From the NCBI GenBank assembly GCA_902793435.1, contig CADBDF010000004.1, positions 1 to 64,000 on the forward strand: DNA of 64,000 bases, in the 5' to 3' direction. The translations under genes were made by a program, and so were the position numbers. This stretch comes from an uncultured Pseudomonadota bacterium (GTDB taxonomy: Bacteria > Pseudomonadota > Alphaproteobacteria > Rs-D84). The notes beneath the pieces were generated by a model. That model did not search any database, was not told the DNA's origin, and saw only the letters and a program-made list of their open reading frames with translations. Numbering within the stretch: position 1 is the stretch's first letter; every line of letters begins with the position of its first letter. Positions 27,275-35,623 of this stretch are shown piece by piece.

Positions 27275-29038
27275 TTATCTAACCGCAATATCTTCTACTA
27301 CAAATTGTGCCGTATGCCGTCCGTTAAATTCATTATCTTTTAACCGTCCCAGCATAGATATTGTAGTGTTTGTATTCGCATCGTCCAGTAAAAAATTACC
27401 AACCGGCGTTCCAACCAAATTAAACCCAACAAATGCCAAAGATGTCCCCAATGAAGTTTTTATTGAACCACGAATATGCGAACCATTTCCCATAATCGTT
27501 GCATAATGCAATATCGCACCATTTAACACCAATTCTGGTTCCGGATTTCCCTGACCAAATGGCGCCAACACAGCCAATTTCTGTACCAAAGACATATTTG
27601 CACCACTGGCATCTATTTCTGCATCAACCATAACTTCTGGAACAATTTTATTATTTCCTAATTGTTCTATAACAGACGCTTCTAAAAAATCACGAAATTC
27701 TTGTTCTTTGTCCGCCGGCAAAGAAAATCCTGCCGCCGCTGCGTGTCCGCCACCTTCGGTCACGATACCACGTGCCAATGCGTCATGGATAATCCGTCCC
27801 AAATCAACATTTGCAACAGACCGCCCTGACCCATTTATAACACCATCTATCTTGGTTGCCACACACGAAGGCCGATTGTATTTATCTTTTAACCGTCCGG
27901 CAATAATTCCCATAACACCGCCATGCCAATTATCGCCACATACAAACAAACTGCATCGACCATCTGCACAGCATTGTTCCGCCTGGGAAACCGCACCCAA
28001 CATGATTGCATTTTGAATATCAATACGCTCTTTGTTCATAAAATCTAATTTCTCTGCCAGCGCACGTGCCACCAACGGGTTATCAGTCAGTAATAATTCC
28101 AACGCAGGCTTTGCCGAATCCAAACGACCGGCGGCATTCAAGCGCGGCCCCAATACAAAACCCGAAACATACACAGATGCACCTTTGACCCCGGCAACAT
28201 CCATCAATATACGCAAACCTAAATTTTTACGTCCGTCCATAACACGCAATCCGGTTGATACAAACGCACGATTTAATCCAACCAATGGCATAGTATCGCA
28301 AATTGTTCCCAACGCGACCAAATCCATATAATCCATCAAGTTTATTTGTGACTGTAATTCGCAAACAGTTCCATTTGAACAATTACGCAATTCACGATTA
28401 ACCGCAACCAAAGTCAAAAACGCAACACCAACACCCGCCAAATAATTCAACCCAGATGTATCATCAACACGTTTAGGATTTACAACCGCATCGGCATTTG
28501 GCAAAACATTATCAGGCGAATGATGGTCTGTCACAACAACCGTTAATCCACGCGATTTTGCGTATTCAACCTCGGTCACGCAACTGATACCACAATCAAC
28601 AGTCACTAAAACCGTTGCCCCAGAATTTATCAATTCATCAATGGCACCCGTATTTAACCCATAACCTTCACCGTCCCTGGTTGGAACATGCCAAACGACA
28701 TCTACATTCAAAGAACGCAAGAATTTTACAAATATCGCGGTTGATGTAATTCCATCAACATCATAATCACCATAAACCGCAATTTTACGATGCGAACAAA
28801 TTGCCTCGGCAATTATCTTGGCCGCACGTTCCATATCATTTAAAACAAATGGGTCTGGCATATATTCTTTGATTGTTGGTGCCAAAAATTTTTCAATTTC
28901 CACATCACCAACCAAACCACGACCTGCCAAAATATTTTTAACCAACGCATCAGCAAAATTCGTAGTTTCACCAAAATCTATACTATGATCCATCACCCAT
29001 GCTTGACCCAGCAGGGACTTTTCAACTAACTTTTTCAC
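27275..29038 (-). CDS. recJ: Single-stranded-DNA exonuclease RecJ
   Basis: 5'-3' ssDNA exonuclease of recombination and mismatch repair. DHH motifs: YGDYDVDGITSTAIF, VTVDCGIS and VTDHHSPDN. A C-terminal DHHA1 section has GGGHAAAAGFSL, and an OB-like domain closes the protein. I chose the GTG at 29038, preceded by AAAAGAG, over a TTG seven codons earlier. A TATAAT lies just upstream. Length about 587 is normal. Confidence 0.92.
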   Translation of the reverse strand: MKKLVEKSLLGQAWVMDHSIDFGETTNFADALVKNILAGRGLVGDVEIEKFLAPTIKEYMPDPFVLNDMERAAKIIAEAICSHRKIAVYGDYDVDGITSTAIFVKFLRSLNVDVVWHVPTRDGEGYGLNTGAIDELINSGATVLVTVDCGISCVTEVEYAKSRGLTVVVTDHHSPDNVLPNADAVVNPKRVDDTSGLNYLAGVGVAFLTLVAVNRELRNCSNGTVCELQSQINLMDYMDLVALGTICDTMPLVGLNRAFVSTGLRVMDGRKNLGLRILMDVAGVKGASVYVSGFVLGPRLNAAGRLDSAKPALELLLTDNPLVARALAEKLDFMNKERIDIQNAIMLGAVSQAEQCCADGRCSLFVCGDNWHGGVMGIIAGRLKDKYNRPSCVATKIDGVINGSGRSVANVDLGRIIHDALARGIVTEGGGHAAAAGFSLPADKEQEFRDFLEASVIEQLGNNKIVPEVMVDAEIDASGANMSLVQKLAVLAPFGQGNPEPELVLNGAILHYATIMGNGSHIRGSIKTSLGTSLAFVGFNLVGTPVGNFLLDDANTNTTISMLGRLKDNEFNGRHTAQFVVEDIAVR

Positions 29039-29077
29039 GCTATACTCTTTTCTTATCAAATATATTATAGCGGAAAT

Positions 29078-30742
29078 TTATTCAAATATCAACGGCAGGA
29101 TTCCATCAAGTATTTTTTCAGCAGTCGGCACAGAATTTTGTGATGCGGTTCGCCAACCACCTGTTTCTGCAATAGCCTGGGGTTCGTCCAAAGTCACCAT
29201 TATAATATATTGTGGTGCATCGGCTGGGAAAATACCAACAAATGTTGTCATATTGCGTTTTTTATCAATAACACCATTTATACGTTTTTCTGCGGTTCCT
29301 GTTTTTCCACCAATTTTAATTCCATTAATACGCGTTAATTTTCCACTGGTTTCTTCGACAACGCGCACCATATTTTCGCGCAATTTTGCAGATATATTTT
29401 CGTCCAAAACGCGTTCGCCTTTGATACGACCAACATCGCGTTTTCGTATTGTTGGGTTGATATAAATACCACCATTTGTGACAGCATTAACCCCCAACAA
29501 TAAATGCATAGGTGTGACGGCCACCGTATGTCCAAACGAAGCAGATGCAATATCGGTAATTCCCCATTTTTTTGGAAAAATAGGATGTTCCGTTTTACCA
29601 AAATCCAAACTTAATTTTTCGTCCAAATGCAAACGATGAAAAAATCTGGCCTGGGCACCTTCGGGAAATTTTTCTGCGATTTGCACACTGCCCACATTAC
29701 AAGAATGAACCATCACATCATCAACATCCATCCAATCTTGTTTAAATTTTGTGACATCATGAAACGTATGAATATATTTACCACTTTTGGTTCTTAAAAT
29801 ATATGGTTTTGCGACATAATACCGCCCACCAATATTATTTTCATACGCAATCGCGGTATTAAATATTTTGAACACAGACCCCATTTCCAACACATCGCGC
29901 ATTTGTTTAAATCTGCGATTTTCAATCGGGTACCACGACACATGTTCTGGGTCATAATCCGGCAAAGACACCATAGCCAAAATTTCACCTGTGCGTGAAT
30001 TCATCAAAGTTCCCATTGCGGCCTTGGCATGATATTTTTGTACCGCTTCGGATAAACGACTGTGGAATTGTTCTTGAATTCTGGCGTCCAAAGACAAACG
30101 CAAAGGGTCGCGATTTTCACGCAAATACGAATCAAATATTTGTTCGGCACCGTCCAAGCCTTCGCCTTCTTTGCCGACAAAACCAACGATATGCGCAAAC
30201 AAATTGTGTTTTGGATAAACGCGTCTTTGTTCTGTGACCATTTCCAAACCACTCAAACTGTGTTTAGGTTGTTTTTTTAATCGCGCGTCCGCAATTGATT
30301 GTTGTATTGCCGTTTTCAAAGCATCAATTTCACTTTGTGTTGCCTTTTCACGCAAAACAACATACTTACCTTGGCGAATAAATTCATACACCTGATTCAC
30401 AGAATATTGATATGGAAAAACATTATGAATTGTTTGTGCCACCGCATCTGCATCAACAACAAATTTAGAAACCAACTGCACCTTGGCACTCATAACATTT
30501 TTTGCCAGTTTTACACCATTTCTATCTTCGATATCTGCGCGTGTGACAACCCATTCACCATCAACAGATGTGCCACCTTTCTTGTCGGTCCCAATAATTC
30601 CATAATATAAAGTCTTGGCAAAAAACAAAGCAAACACCAGGTATATTCCACCCAACAGCCACCCCAATCTAACACGTTCTGTATCGCGGCGTTTTGCAAC
30701 GCGTCTTTTAGATTTATAAACATCGCTTCCTAATTCGAACAT
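29078..30742 (-). CDS. ftsI: Division penicillin-binding protein FtsI (PBP3)
   Basis: 554 residues: one membrane helix (about 27-47), a pedestal domain and a C-terminal transpeptidase domain. Active-site motifs are SVFK (the SxxK serine), SCN and KTGTAEK. The residues RDPLRLSLDARIQ are typical of FtsI/Pbp2-class proteins. FtsI makes septal peptidoglycan crosslinks. It is 1 base behind the ftsL-like gene, so the pair is kept, but it is far from the usual dcw cluster and follows the suf genes. Confidence 0.93.
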   Translation of the reverse strand: MFELGSDVYKSKRRVAKRRDTERVRLGWLLGGIYLVFALFFAKTLYYGIIGTDKKGGTSVDGEWVVTRADIEDRNGVKLAKNVMSAKVQLVSKFVVDADAVAQTIHNVFPYQYSVNQVYEFIRQGKYVVLREKATQSEIDALKTAIQQSIADARLKKQPKHSLSGLEMVTEQRRVYPKHNLFAHIVGFVGKEGEGLDGAEQIFDSYLRENRDPLRLSLDARIQEQFHSRLSEAVQKYHAKAAMGTLMNSRTGEILAMVSLPDYDPEHVSWYPIENRRFKQMRDVLEMGSVFKIFNTAIAYENNIGGRYYVAKPYILRTKSGKYIHTFHDVTKFKQDWMDVDDVMVHSCNVGSVQIAEKFPEGAQARFFHRLHLDEKLSLDFGKTEHPIFPKKWGITDIASASFGHTVAVTPMHLLLGVNAVTNGGIYINPTIRKRDVGRIKGERVLDENISAKLRENMVRVVEETSGKLTRINGIKIGGKTGTAEKRINGVIDKKRNMTTFVGIFPADAPQYIIMVTLDEPQAIAETGGWRTASQNSVPTAEKILDGILPLIFE

Positions 30743-30743
30743 A

Positions 30744-31034
30744 TTATTGCTTCCTTAATGGTAAATCATCAACATCTGTGTATTTTTTAAAACCGATTAT
30801 TTCAACACGTGGGACAACCGCCATAACACTATTTTGCAAATATTCTGCATTTATCATAGATTCAAATTTTGCCTGGGACACTGCAATTTGTTGTTGTGTT
30901 TTTACAATTTCTGCATTGGTATAATTTAATGTTCGTCTTTGTATTCTGTTTGCCACCTGTAATGCGACCATAACAAAAACGCACCCAGCCAATGCCCAAA
31001 CACCAATTTTAAACATTTTCTGTTCTTCGTTCAT
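30744..31034 (-). CDS. ftsL: FtsL-like division protein
   Basis: About 96 residues: short cytoplasmic start, one helix (about 10-30), then a coiled-coil-like periplasmic section (IVKTQQQIAVSQAKFESM). The topology, size and place right before ftsI all fit FtsL, which has little sequence conservation. The chosen ATG has GGGGACGG upstream; it is 11 codons inside the longest frame, which would overlap sufE. Confidence 0.7.
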   Translation of the reverse strand: MNEEQKMFKIGVWALAGCVFVMVALQVANRIQRRTLNYTNAEIVKTQQQIAVSQAKFESMINAEYLQNSVMAVVPRVEIIGFKKYTDVDDLPLRKQ

Positions 31035-31063
31035 ATCCGTCCCCTCGCCAGAATAGTATTTTA

Positions 31064-31429
31064 TCATAAATTTTGTAAAAAACTAATCATAGAATTTACC
31101 CCAGATAACCTTGCGGCACCCAAATTCAATTTCAGGCCCAAAAACTCGCCCATTAAATCCATTTCACGTATCTGGGTTAGTGTTTTTGAATCAACCATTG
31201 CCAACAATATCGCCAACACACCACGCACAATCGCCGAATCAGCAACACCATAAAACCGACCATCTGGGCCAACACATATTTCAACATGCGATGTACAACC
31301 CGTAATTTCATGACATTGGGCACTTTGTGGCACAGATTCCAATTCGCGACCAAAATCCATAACCAATTCTAATTTATCCACAGGATTGTCCAACGAATTT
31401 AAAAGATTTTTTATTTTTTCATATTGCAT
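31064..31429 (-). CDS. sufE: Cysteine desulfuration protein SufE
   Basis: 121 residues. SufE accepts the persulfide from SufS and passes it to SufB. The catalytic Cys is in ITGCTSHVEI (about residue 44), matching the GCQSxVW region of the family. Slightly shorter than E. coli SufE (138). It follows sufT by 6 bases. Confidence 0.9.
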   Translation of the reverse strand: MQYEKIKNLLNSLDNPVDKLELVMDFGRELESVPQSAQCHEITGCTSHVEICVGPDGRFYGVADSAIVRGVLAILLAMVDSKTLTQIREMDLMGEFLGLKLNLGAARLSGVNSMISFLQNL

Positions 31430-31435
31430 AACTAA

Positions 31436-31750
31436 TTACCAACCCATATTTGTTAAATCTAATTCCAAACGCGCCTCGTCTGTCATACGCGATAAATCCC
31501 ACGCAGGTTCCCAAACCAATTTAACATCTGCGTTTTTAACACCTGGAACATTTGACAAGACCTGTTTTACCTGTGCCAATAATTCTTCCATCATTGGACA
31601 TGTTGGACTGGTAAAAGTCATAGTTATCGCAACATTATCATCATCTATGTTAATATCATACACCAAACCCATATCCCAAATATTCACAGGAATTTCTGGG
31701 TCAAACACTGTTTTCAAAGCATTTATAACATCATCACGATTTACTGTCAT
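31436..31750 (-). CDS. sufT: SufT/MIP18-family Fe-S assembly factor (DUF59)
   Basis: 104 residues. DUF59 fold recognised by LKTVFDPEIPVNIWDMGLVY and MTFTSPTCPMMEELL, with the reactive Cys in the TCPM motif. This family assists Fe-S cluster maturation. It overlaps sufS by 4 bases and is followed by sufE. Gene symbol by context; other DUF59 names are possible. Confidence 0.85.
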   Translation of the reverse strand: MTVNRDDVINALKTVFDPEIPVNIWDMGLVYDINIDDDNVAITMTFTSPTCPMMEELLAQVKQVLSNVPGVKNADVKLVWEPAWDLSRMTDEARLELDLTNMGW

Positions 31751-32859
31751 TTTATAATCTTTTTTACAACCGATATAAACTTATCTGCGTCCGCCAATGT
31801 GTTCCATGGACCAACAGACACACGTATTGAACCATCAATATTCATTGCATGATGAATCCACGATGCGCACATATTACCAACACGCAAACATATACCATTT
31901 GCCCCCGCCAAAGTTCCAAAATCCAACACATGCATACCATCAATTACAAAAGACAAAACCGCCGCATCACGTGATGATAAAATTTTAATACGTTTAATTT
32001 TTTGCAATTCATCATACATATATTGAATTAATTTCAAATCAGGACGTGATTTTTCCAATTCATCAATTGCAACTGCCAGCCCAGAAATCTGGGTCAATGG
32101 CAAAGTACCTGACTCGAATCTGTCGGGCGCATTATTCCAGATTGGAATATTATCATCGACACGCAACACCATACCGCCACCAAATTTGTCCGGCATATAT
32201 TTATCAGCATCTTTGATATATAAAACACCGATACCTGTATCCGCACCAATTTTATGTCCTGAAAAAACCAAGAAATCACAATCCCAATCCACCACATCTA
32301 TTTTTTTATGCACGATATATTGTGTTGCATCAACAATGGTTATAACATTTGGATTTTTATGCCGAGCGACGCGAATAATTTCCGCGACATCTTGGGGCAT
32401 ACCTAATACATTTGACATCGCAGTTATAACCAATATGTCTGTTGTGGGTATAGAATCGATTTTAATATTAAAATCATCATCTAAATCATATACAGATAGT
32501 TGTTTAATTTTTTTATTTGTTATCGCATCTTGCCATGGCAACCGCGCCGAATGATGTTCTAAATTTGACACCGCCACAGAAAAATCAGCCATATTATAAT
32601 TACGTGCAATTATATTAACGATTCTATTTAAACCATCGGTTGCGTTTGCCGTCCAAACAATCTGTGATTCGGTTGCATTTATAAAATTGGCCACCCTTTT
32701 GCGTGAAATTGCAACCATATCATCAACCGCCACCGCACGTGCGCAGACCCCCCGCCCCGCATTAGCATAGCGATTACGCAGGAAATCCGCCTGATTTTGA
32801 ATTACAGATTCAGGCTTTAAAAAACTTGCCGCGGCATCAAAATATACGATTTCGTTCAT
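31747..32859 (-). CDS. sufS: Cysteine desulfurase SufS-like
   Basis: Class V aminotransferase fold, PLP enzyme that takes sulfur from cysteine. The PLP lysine is in FSGHKIGADTGIGVLY, the active Cys in LRVGNMCASW, and NLEHHSARLPW is SufS-typical. I chose the ATG at 32859 (MNEIVYFDAAA), with AAGGA 10 bases upstream, over upstream starts. About 370 residues, a little shorter than E. coli SufS. It heads the sufS-sufT-sufE run, divergent from trxA. Confidence 0.92.
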   Translation of the reverse strand: MNEIVYFDAAASFLKPESVIQNQADFLRNRYANAGRGVCARAVAVDDMVAISRKRVANFINATESQIVWTANATDGLNRIVNIIARNYNMADFSVAVSNLEHHSARLPWQDAITNKKIKQLSVYDLDDDFNIKIDSIPTTDILVITAMSNVLGMPQDVAEIIRVARHKNPNVITIVDATQYIVHKKIDVVDWDCDFLVFSGHKIGADTGIGVLYIKDADKYMPDKFGGGMVLRVDDNIPIWNNAPDRFESGTLPLTQISGLAVAIDELEKSRPDLKLIQYMYDELQKIKRIKILSSRDAAVLSFVIDGMHVLDFGTLAGANGICLRVGNMCASWIHHAMNIDGSIRVSVGPWNTLADADKFISVVKKIIK

Positions 32860-32932
32860 ATACAAAAATCCTTGCATTTCACAAAGATTATAATACACTC
32901 AAACCAAATATCAACAACCCAAGGAGAAAAAA

Positions 32933-33250
32933 ATGGCTTTACAACATGCAACAGACGAGAATTTTCAAAACACAATTCAAAATGGATTAACATTGGTGGA
33001 TTTCTGGGCAACATGGTGTGGTCCATGCCGTATGTTTGGTCCAATTTTTGAATCTGTATCCGAAAAGGTTCCTGGTGTCAATTTCGTTAAATTCGAGGTT
33101 GATGAAACAAATCGCGCAACCCCAACAAAATTTGGTATCCGCAGCATTCCCAGTGTCCTGGCATTCCGCGATGGCAATTTGATTGAGGCCCGCACAGGTT
33201 TAATGGACGAAGAAACCGTTATCGCATGGATTAAAGAATTACAATCCTAA
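32933..33250 (+). CDS. trxA: Thioredoxin
   Basis: 105 residues. Redox site WATWCGPC (about 24-31), cis-Pro in IRSIPSVLAF, and the usual five-strand length. Disulphide reductase working with the TrxB found at 63 kb. A TATAAT lies about 45 bases upstream and AAGGAG 6 bases upstream of the ATG. It is followed closely by the DksA-like gene. Confidence 0.96.
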   Translation: MALQHATDENFQNTIQNGLTLVDFWATWCGPCRMFGPIFESVSEKVPGVNFVKFEVDETNRATPTKFGIRSIPSVLAFRDGNLIEARTGLMDEETVIAWIKELQS

Positions 33251-33277
33251 GGAAAAACAAAACCAAAAGGTAAAAAA

Positions 33278-33706
33278 ATGGCAAAACAAGATTACAAAAC
33301 ACTGGAATTACCTGCAAAATACGTTCCAAAGAAAAGCGAAGAATACATGTGCTTGGAACAACGCGCGTATTTCTATCAAATTTTGATGGCACAAAAACAA
33401 GAAATAACCGATGGCAATTCGGGTGTTTTGAACACCGTTCGTGGTGCTGATTCAAATGATAACGGTGGCGGTGGCGACGATGCAGACAACGCATCACAAG
33501 AACAGGCATTAACAATGAATCTGCGCATGACCGAACGCGACAACAATTTATTAAAGAAAATAGATGCAGCATTGGAAAGATTGGAAAACGGAACATTTGG
33601 ATTCAGTGTTATATCCGGCGAAGAAATTGGTATTTCGCGTATGTTGGCACGTCCATTGGCAACAATGACTGTCGAAGAACAGGAAGAATACGAATCCAGA
33701 AAATAA
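33278..33706 (+). CDS. dksA: DksA/TraR-family RNA polymerase regulator lacking zinc ligands
   Basis: 142 residues. DksA binds the RNA polymerase secondary channel and, with ppGpp, resets transcription. The coiled coil with the tip motif DDADNAS (fits DxxDxA, about 66-72) and the C-terminal GEEIGISRMLARPLAT are clear. All four zinc-cysteine positions are replaced: the two in the GYCxxCG knuckle read Ser and Ser, and the two in the LCxxC knuckle read Thr and Glu. The globular domain must therefore fold without zinc. The gene is 27 bases after trxA. Confidence 0.85.
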   Translation: MAKQDYKTLELPAKYVPKKSEEYMCLEQRAYFYQILMAQKQEITDGNSGVLNTVRGADSNDNGGGGDDADNASQEQALTMNLRMTERDNNLLKKIDAALERLENGTFGFSVISGEEIGISRMLARPLATMTVEEQEEYESRK

Positions 33707-33730
33707 ACAATCGTTATGTGATATCAAACA

Positions 33731-33761
33731 ATCGGGTTATATTTTATAACCCGTTTTTTTA
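33731..33761 (+). terminator. Terminator after dksA
   Basis: CGGGTTAT (33733-33740) pairs with ATAACCCG (33746-33753), followed by TTTTTTT. Confidence 0.9.
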
Positions 33762-33797
33762 TAAAAAAAGAAACAGAAACACCCAAGGAATGTGAAT

Positions 33798-34130
33798 TTA
33801 TTCAATCCACATATCAACCAGAGTGGCGCTAGAGCCAGTGCCTGATTTTACCTTGGATGTTCTGTTTGCATCTGTCCAACCAATAGTCGCCACCTCTTTA
33901 TTAGAAGAGGTTTGAACTGCGGTTGTTTGGGGATTTTGAGACAGAGTTACAGAGGAATTAGTACCAGTATTTTTAATGACGACATTACCTGACTCGCGCT
34001 TAATCGTACTATCGACATAAGACGTAGAAGCCAGCTGCGTATCCGTAGCAGCCATGGCAGAATTACCACAAACCACGCAAAAAACGCAAGAAAACAACAA
34101 AAATTTGGATATTGTTGCTCTCAGTCTCAT
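33798..34130 (-). CDS. Small secreted hypothetical protein
   Basis: 110 residues with signal peptide (NSAMAATDT). The mature part is Ser/Thr/Asn-rich and beta-like, starting with TQLASTSYVDSTIK. No family recognised. It resembles in style, but not clearly in sequence, the secreted protein at 57441. AAGGGGAAA precedes the ATG. Possibly a surface-exposed fibre fragment or adhesin tip. Confidence 0.6.
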   Translation of the reverse strand: MRLRATISKFLLFSCVFCVVCGNSAMAATDTQLASTSYVDSTIKRESGNVVIKNTGTNSSVTLSQNPQTTAVQTSSNKEVATIGWTDANRTSKVKSGTGSSATLVDMWIE

Positions 34131-34195
34131 TATTACTTTTTCCCCTTAATCACAAGGGTAGTAAAAATAATAAAACTGACGCAAGCACAAAAATA

Positions 34196-34429
34196 TTATT
34201 TTTGCTTTTTATTACTGACTTTTTTATAAGTCTTTGTTTTTGCGGTCGTTTTTTTTACATGCGATTTTTCATTTTTATCATCTTTTTTGGCAGAATCCCT
34301 CATTTCGCGTTTAAACACATTTACGCCATCTGCCAGATTTTTCATCATACCTGGTATAGATTTATGACCAAACAAAATGACCAGCAAAACAACAATAACC
34401 AGTATTTCCATCCAACCTAATCTTCCCAT
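34196..34429 (-). CDS. tatA: Sec-independent translocase subunit TatA
   Basis: 77 residues. N-terminal helix followed by the TatA hinge and FG motif (MEILVIVVLLVILFGHKSIP), an amphipathic helix and a long Lys-rich tail. It forms the pore of the Tat system with TatBC found 9 kb away. GGAGG stands 5 bases before the ATG. It is 15 bases behind the SPOR-domain gene and probably co-transcribed with it. Confidence 0.93.
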   Translation of the reverse strand: MGRLGWMEILVIVVLLVILFGHKSIPGMMKNLADGVNVFKREMRDSAKKDDKNEKSHVKKTTAKTKTYKKVSNKKQK

Positions 34430-34444
34430 ATTTGCCTCCTTTTG

Positions 34445-35242
34445 TTATTTGGCCACATAACAATCCAATCCATCAGATTTTGCATTACGGCAAAAACCAT
34501 TTGCATCACTGCTGTTATTAAACGCGACACGCAAACGATATGTTGTCCGTCCATCTTTCAACACCGATGCCAAAACAACGAACTGTTTGCCTGCAAACAA
34601 ACTGCTGTGCGCCGCGCGAATTTTTTTGCCCGCCGCATTTGCCGCATCACGCGTAGCATAAGAACCAAATTGCACATACCACGCCGCCCCAGATTTTGCG
34701 ACTGTTTTTTGAGCCGCCGGCTTATTCACTGACTTTGGTGCAGGTTTGGCCACTGGTTTTTGTTGAACAACAGGTTTTGGCGCAGGTGCCGCATCAACCT
34801 TGTTTGGATTAAATACAACCTCGCGTCTATCTTGCACAACGCGCACATCTGGTTCTGGATTGACCGCAACCTGTTGGGGTTGGGGTTGTGACTGAACCTG
34901 AACAGGTGGCATTGGCATAGGTTTTGGTTCCACACGCACATTATCAGGCACCTGTAAAGGTTGCTGATTTGCGTCCATCACCGGGGCCGATGGCATTGGC
35001 ATATCGCCACCATCAACGACAACCTCTGGTTCGGCATCTAAATCAATTTCTACGGACGAAGACGGCGTGCCAGACACAGTCCGCACAATAATATATGTTG
35101 CCAGCGCAATAACAACCAACCCTATTCCCAATAACAACCAAGGTTTCCGGGGACGTGGGCTAACAAACGCGGCCTCTGGCAAAGAATCAGATGCGTCTGC
35201 ATCTAAATCCAATAAATCTAAATTTGTATTATCTTCGTTCAT
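34445..35242 (-). CDS. SPOR-domain membrane protein
   Basis: 265 residues: acidic cytoplasmic start, one membrane helix (about 33-55), a long Pro/Gln-rich periplasmic linker and a C-terminal SPOR domain (about 187-265; WYVQFGSYATRDAAN). SPOR domains bind denuded septal peptidoglycan, so it is likely a division-site protein. The start region carries an unusual 26-base palindrome that overlaps the AAGGGAG ribosome site. tatA follows in the same unit. Confidence 0.85.
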   Translation of the reverse strand: MNEDNTNLDLLDLDADASDSLPEAAFVSPRPRKPWLLLGIGLVVIALATYIIVRTVSGTPSSSVEIDLDAEPEVVVDGGDMPMPSAPVMDANQQPLQVPDNVRVEPKPMPMPPVQVQSQPQPQQVAVNPEPDVRVVQDRREVVFNPNKVDAAPAPKPVVQQKPVAKPAPKSVNKPAAQKTVAKSGAAWYVQFGSYATRDAANAAGKKIRAAHSSLFAGKQFVVLASVLKDGRTTYRLRVAFNNSSDANGFCRNAKSDGLDCYVAK

Positions 35243-35249
35243 AAAAAAC

Positions 35250-35305
35250 TCCCTTAGATTCTTTTATCTAAGGGATATTATATCACAAAAAACACACTAA
35301 AACAA
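35250..35305 (-). promoter_or_regulatory. Promoter and palindrome of the SPOR-tatA unit
   Basis: -35 TTGTTT (35300-35305), 17-base spacer, -10 TATAAT (35277-35282). The palindrome TCCCTTAGAT (35250-35259) / ATCTAAGGGA (35266-35275) covers the likely transcription start and includes most of the ribosome site AAGGGAG (35249-35255). It could be a repressor operator, or an RNA hairpin if transcription starts at its outer edge. Confidence 0.6.
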
Positions 35306-35320
35306 ATACAGATATCATTT

Positions 35321-35461
35321 TTATTTTGGTTGTGCTCCAAAATGTGGCGGCACAATCAATTTTTGGTTTTGTTCTACAATCGGTTCAACCTCGCAATTAC
35401 AGCAACCGGCAACCGCCGCCACTGACAAAACCGCCAAACAAATCAACAAAGCTTTTTTCAT
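35321..35461 (-). CDS. 46-residue lipoprotein
   Basis: Small ORF with signal MKKALLICLAVLSVAAVAGC, a proper lipobox VAGC with the lipidated Cys at residue 20, then CNCE and a 24-residue Pro/Gln-containing tail. AAGGAAAAGAG precedes the ATG. Entericidin-like in size but not in sequence. Repeat copy B ends 38 bases upstream of its start codon, so the repeat may be part of its promoter or leader. Confidence 0.75.
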   Translation of the reverse strand: MKKALLICLAVLSVAAVAGCCNCEVEPIVEQNQKLIVPPHFGAQPK

Positions 35462-35498
35462 CTCTTTTCCTTTTAATCTTAAAACCATTTAAAAAAAT

Positions 35499-35574
35499 AA
35501 CGAGACAGATGCGCAGTTGTTTATGAGTGCGGTGTAGAACTGCTACATAAACGAATAAACAACAAGCAGATGCC
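35499..35574. repeat. 76-78 bp repeat family, copy B
   Basis: 76 bases from AACGAGACAGATGCGCAG to CAACAAGCAGATGCC. Arms GTTGTTTAT and ATAAACAAC are complementary and enclose TGTA...TACA. It lies between the thrS terminator and the small lipoprotein gene. Confidence 0.75.
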
Positions 35575-35584
35575 CTTTATTTTA

Positions 35585-35620
35585 ATAAATTATGCCCCAA
35601 TCAATCGATTGGGGCAATAA
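35585..35620 (-). terminator. Terminator of thrS
   Basis: GCCCCAATC (35594-35602) pairs perfectly with GATTGGGGC (35607-35615) around a 4-base loop. AT-rich sequence follows on the minus strand. Confidence 0.8.
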
Positions 35621-35623
35621 CTT

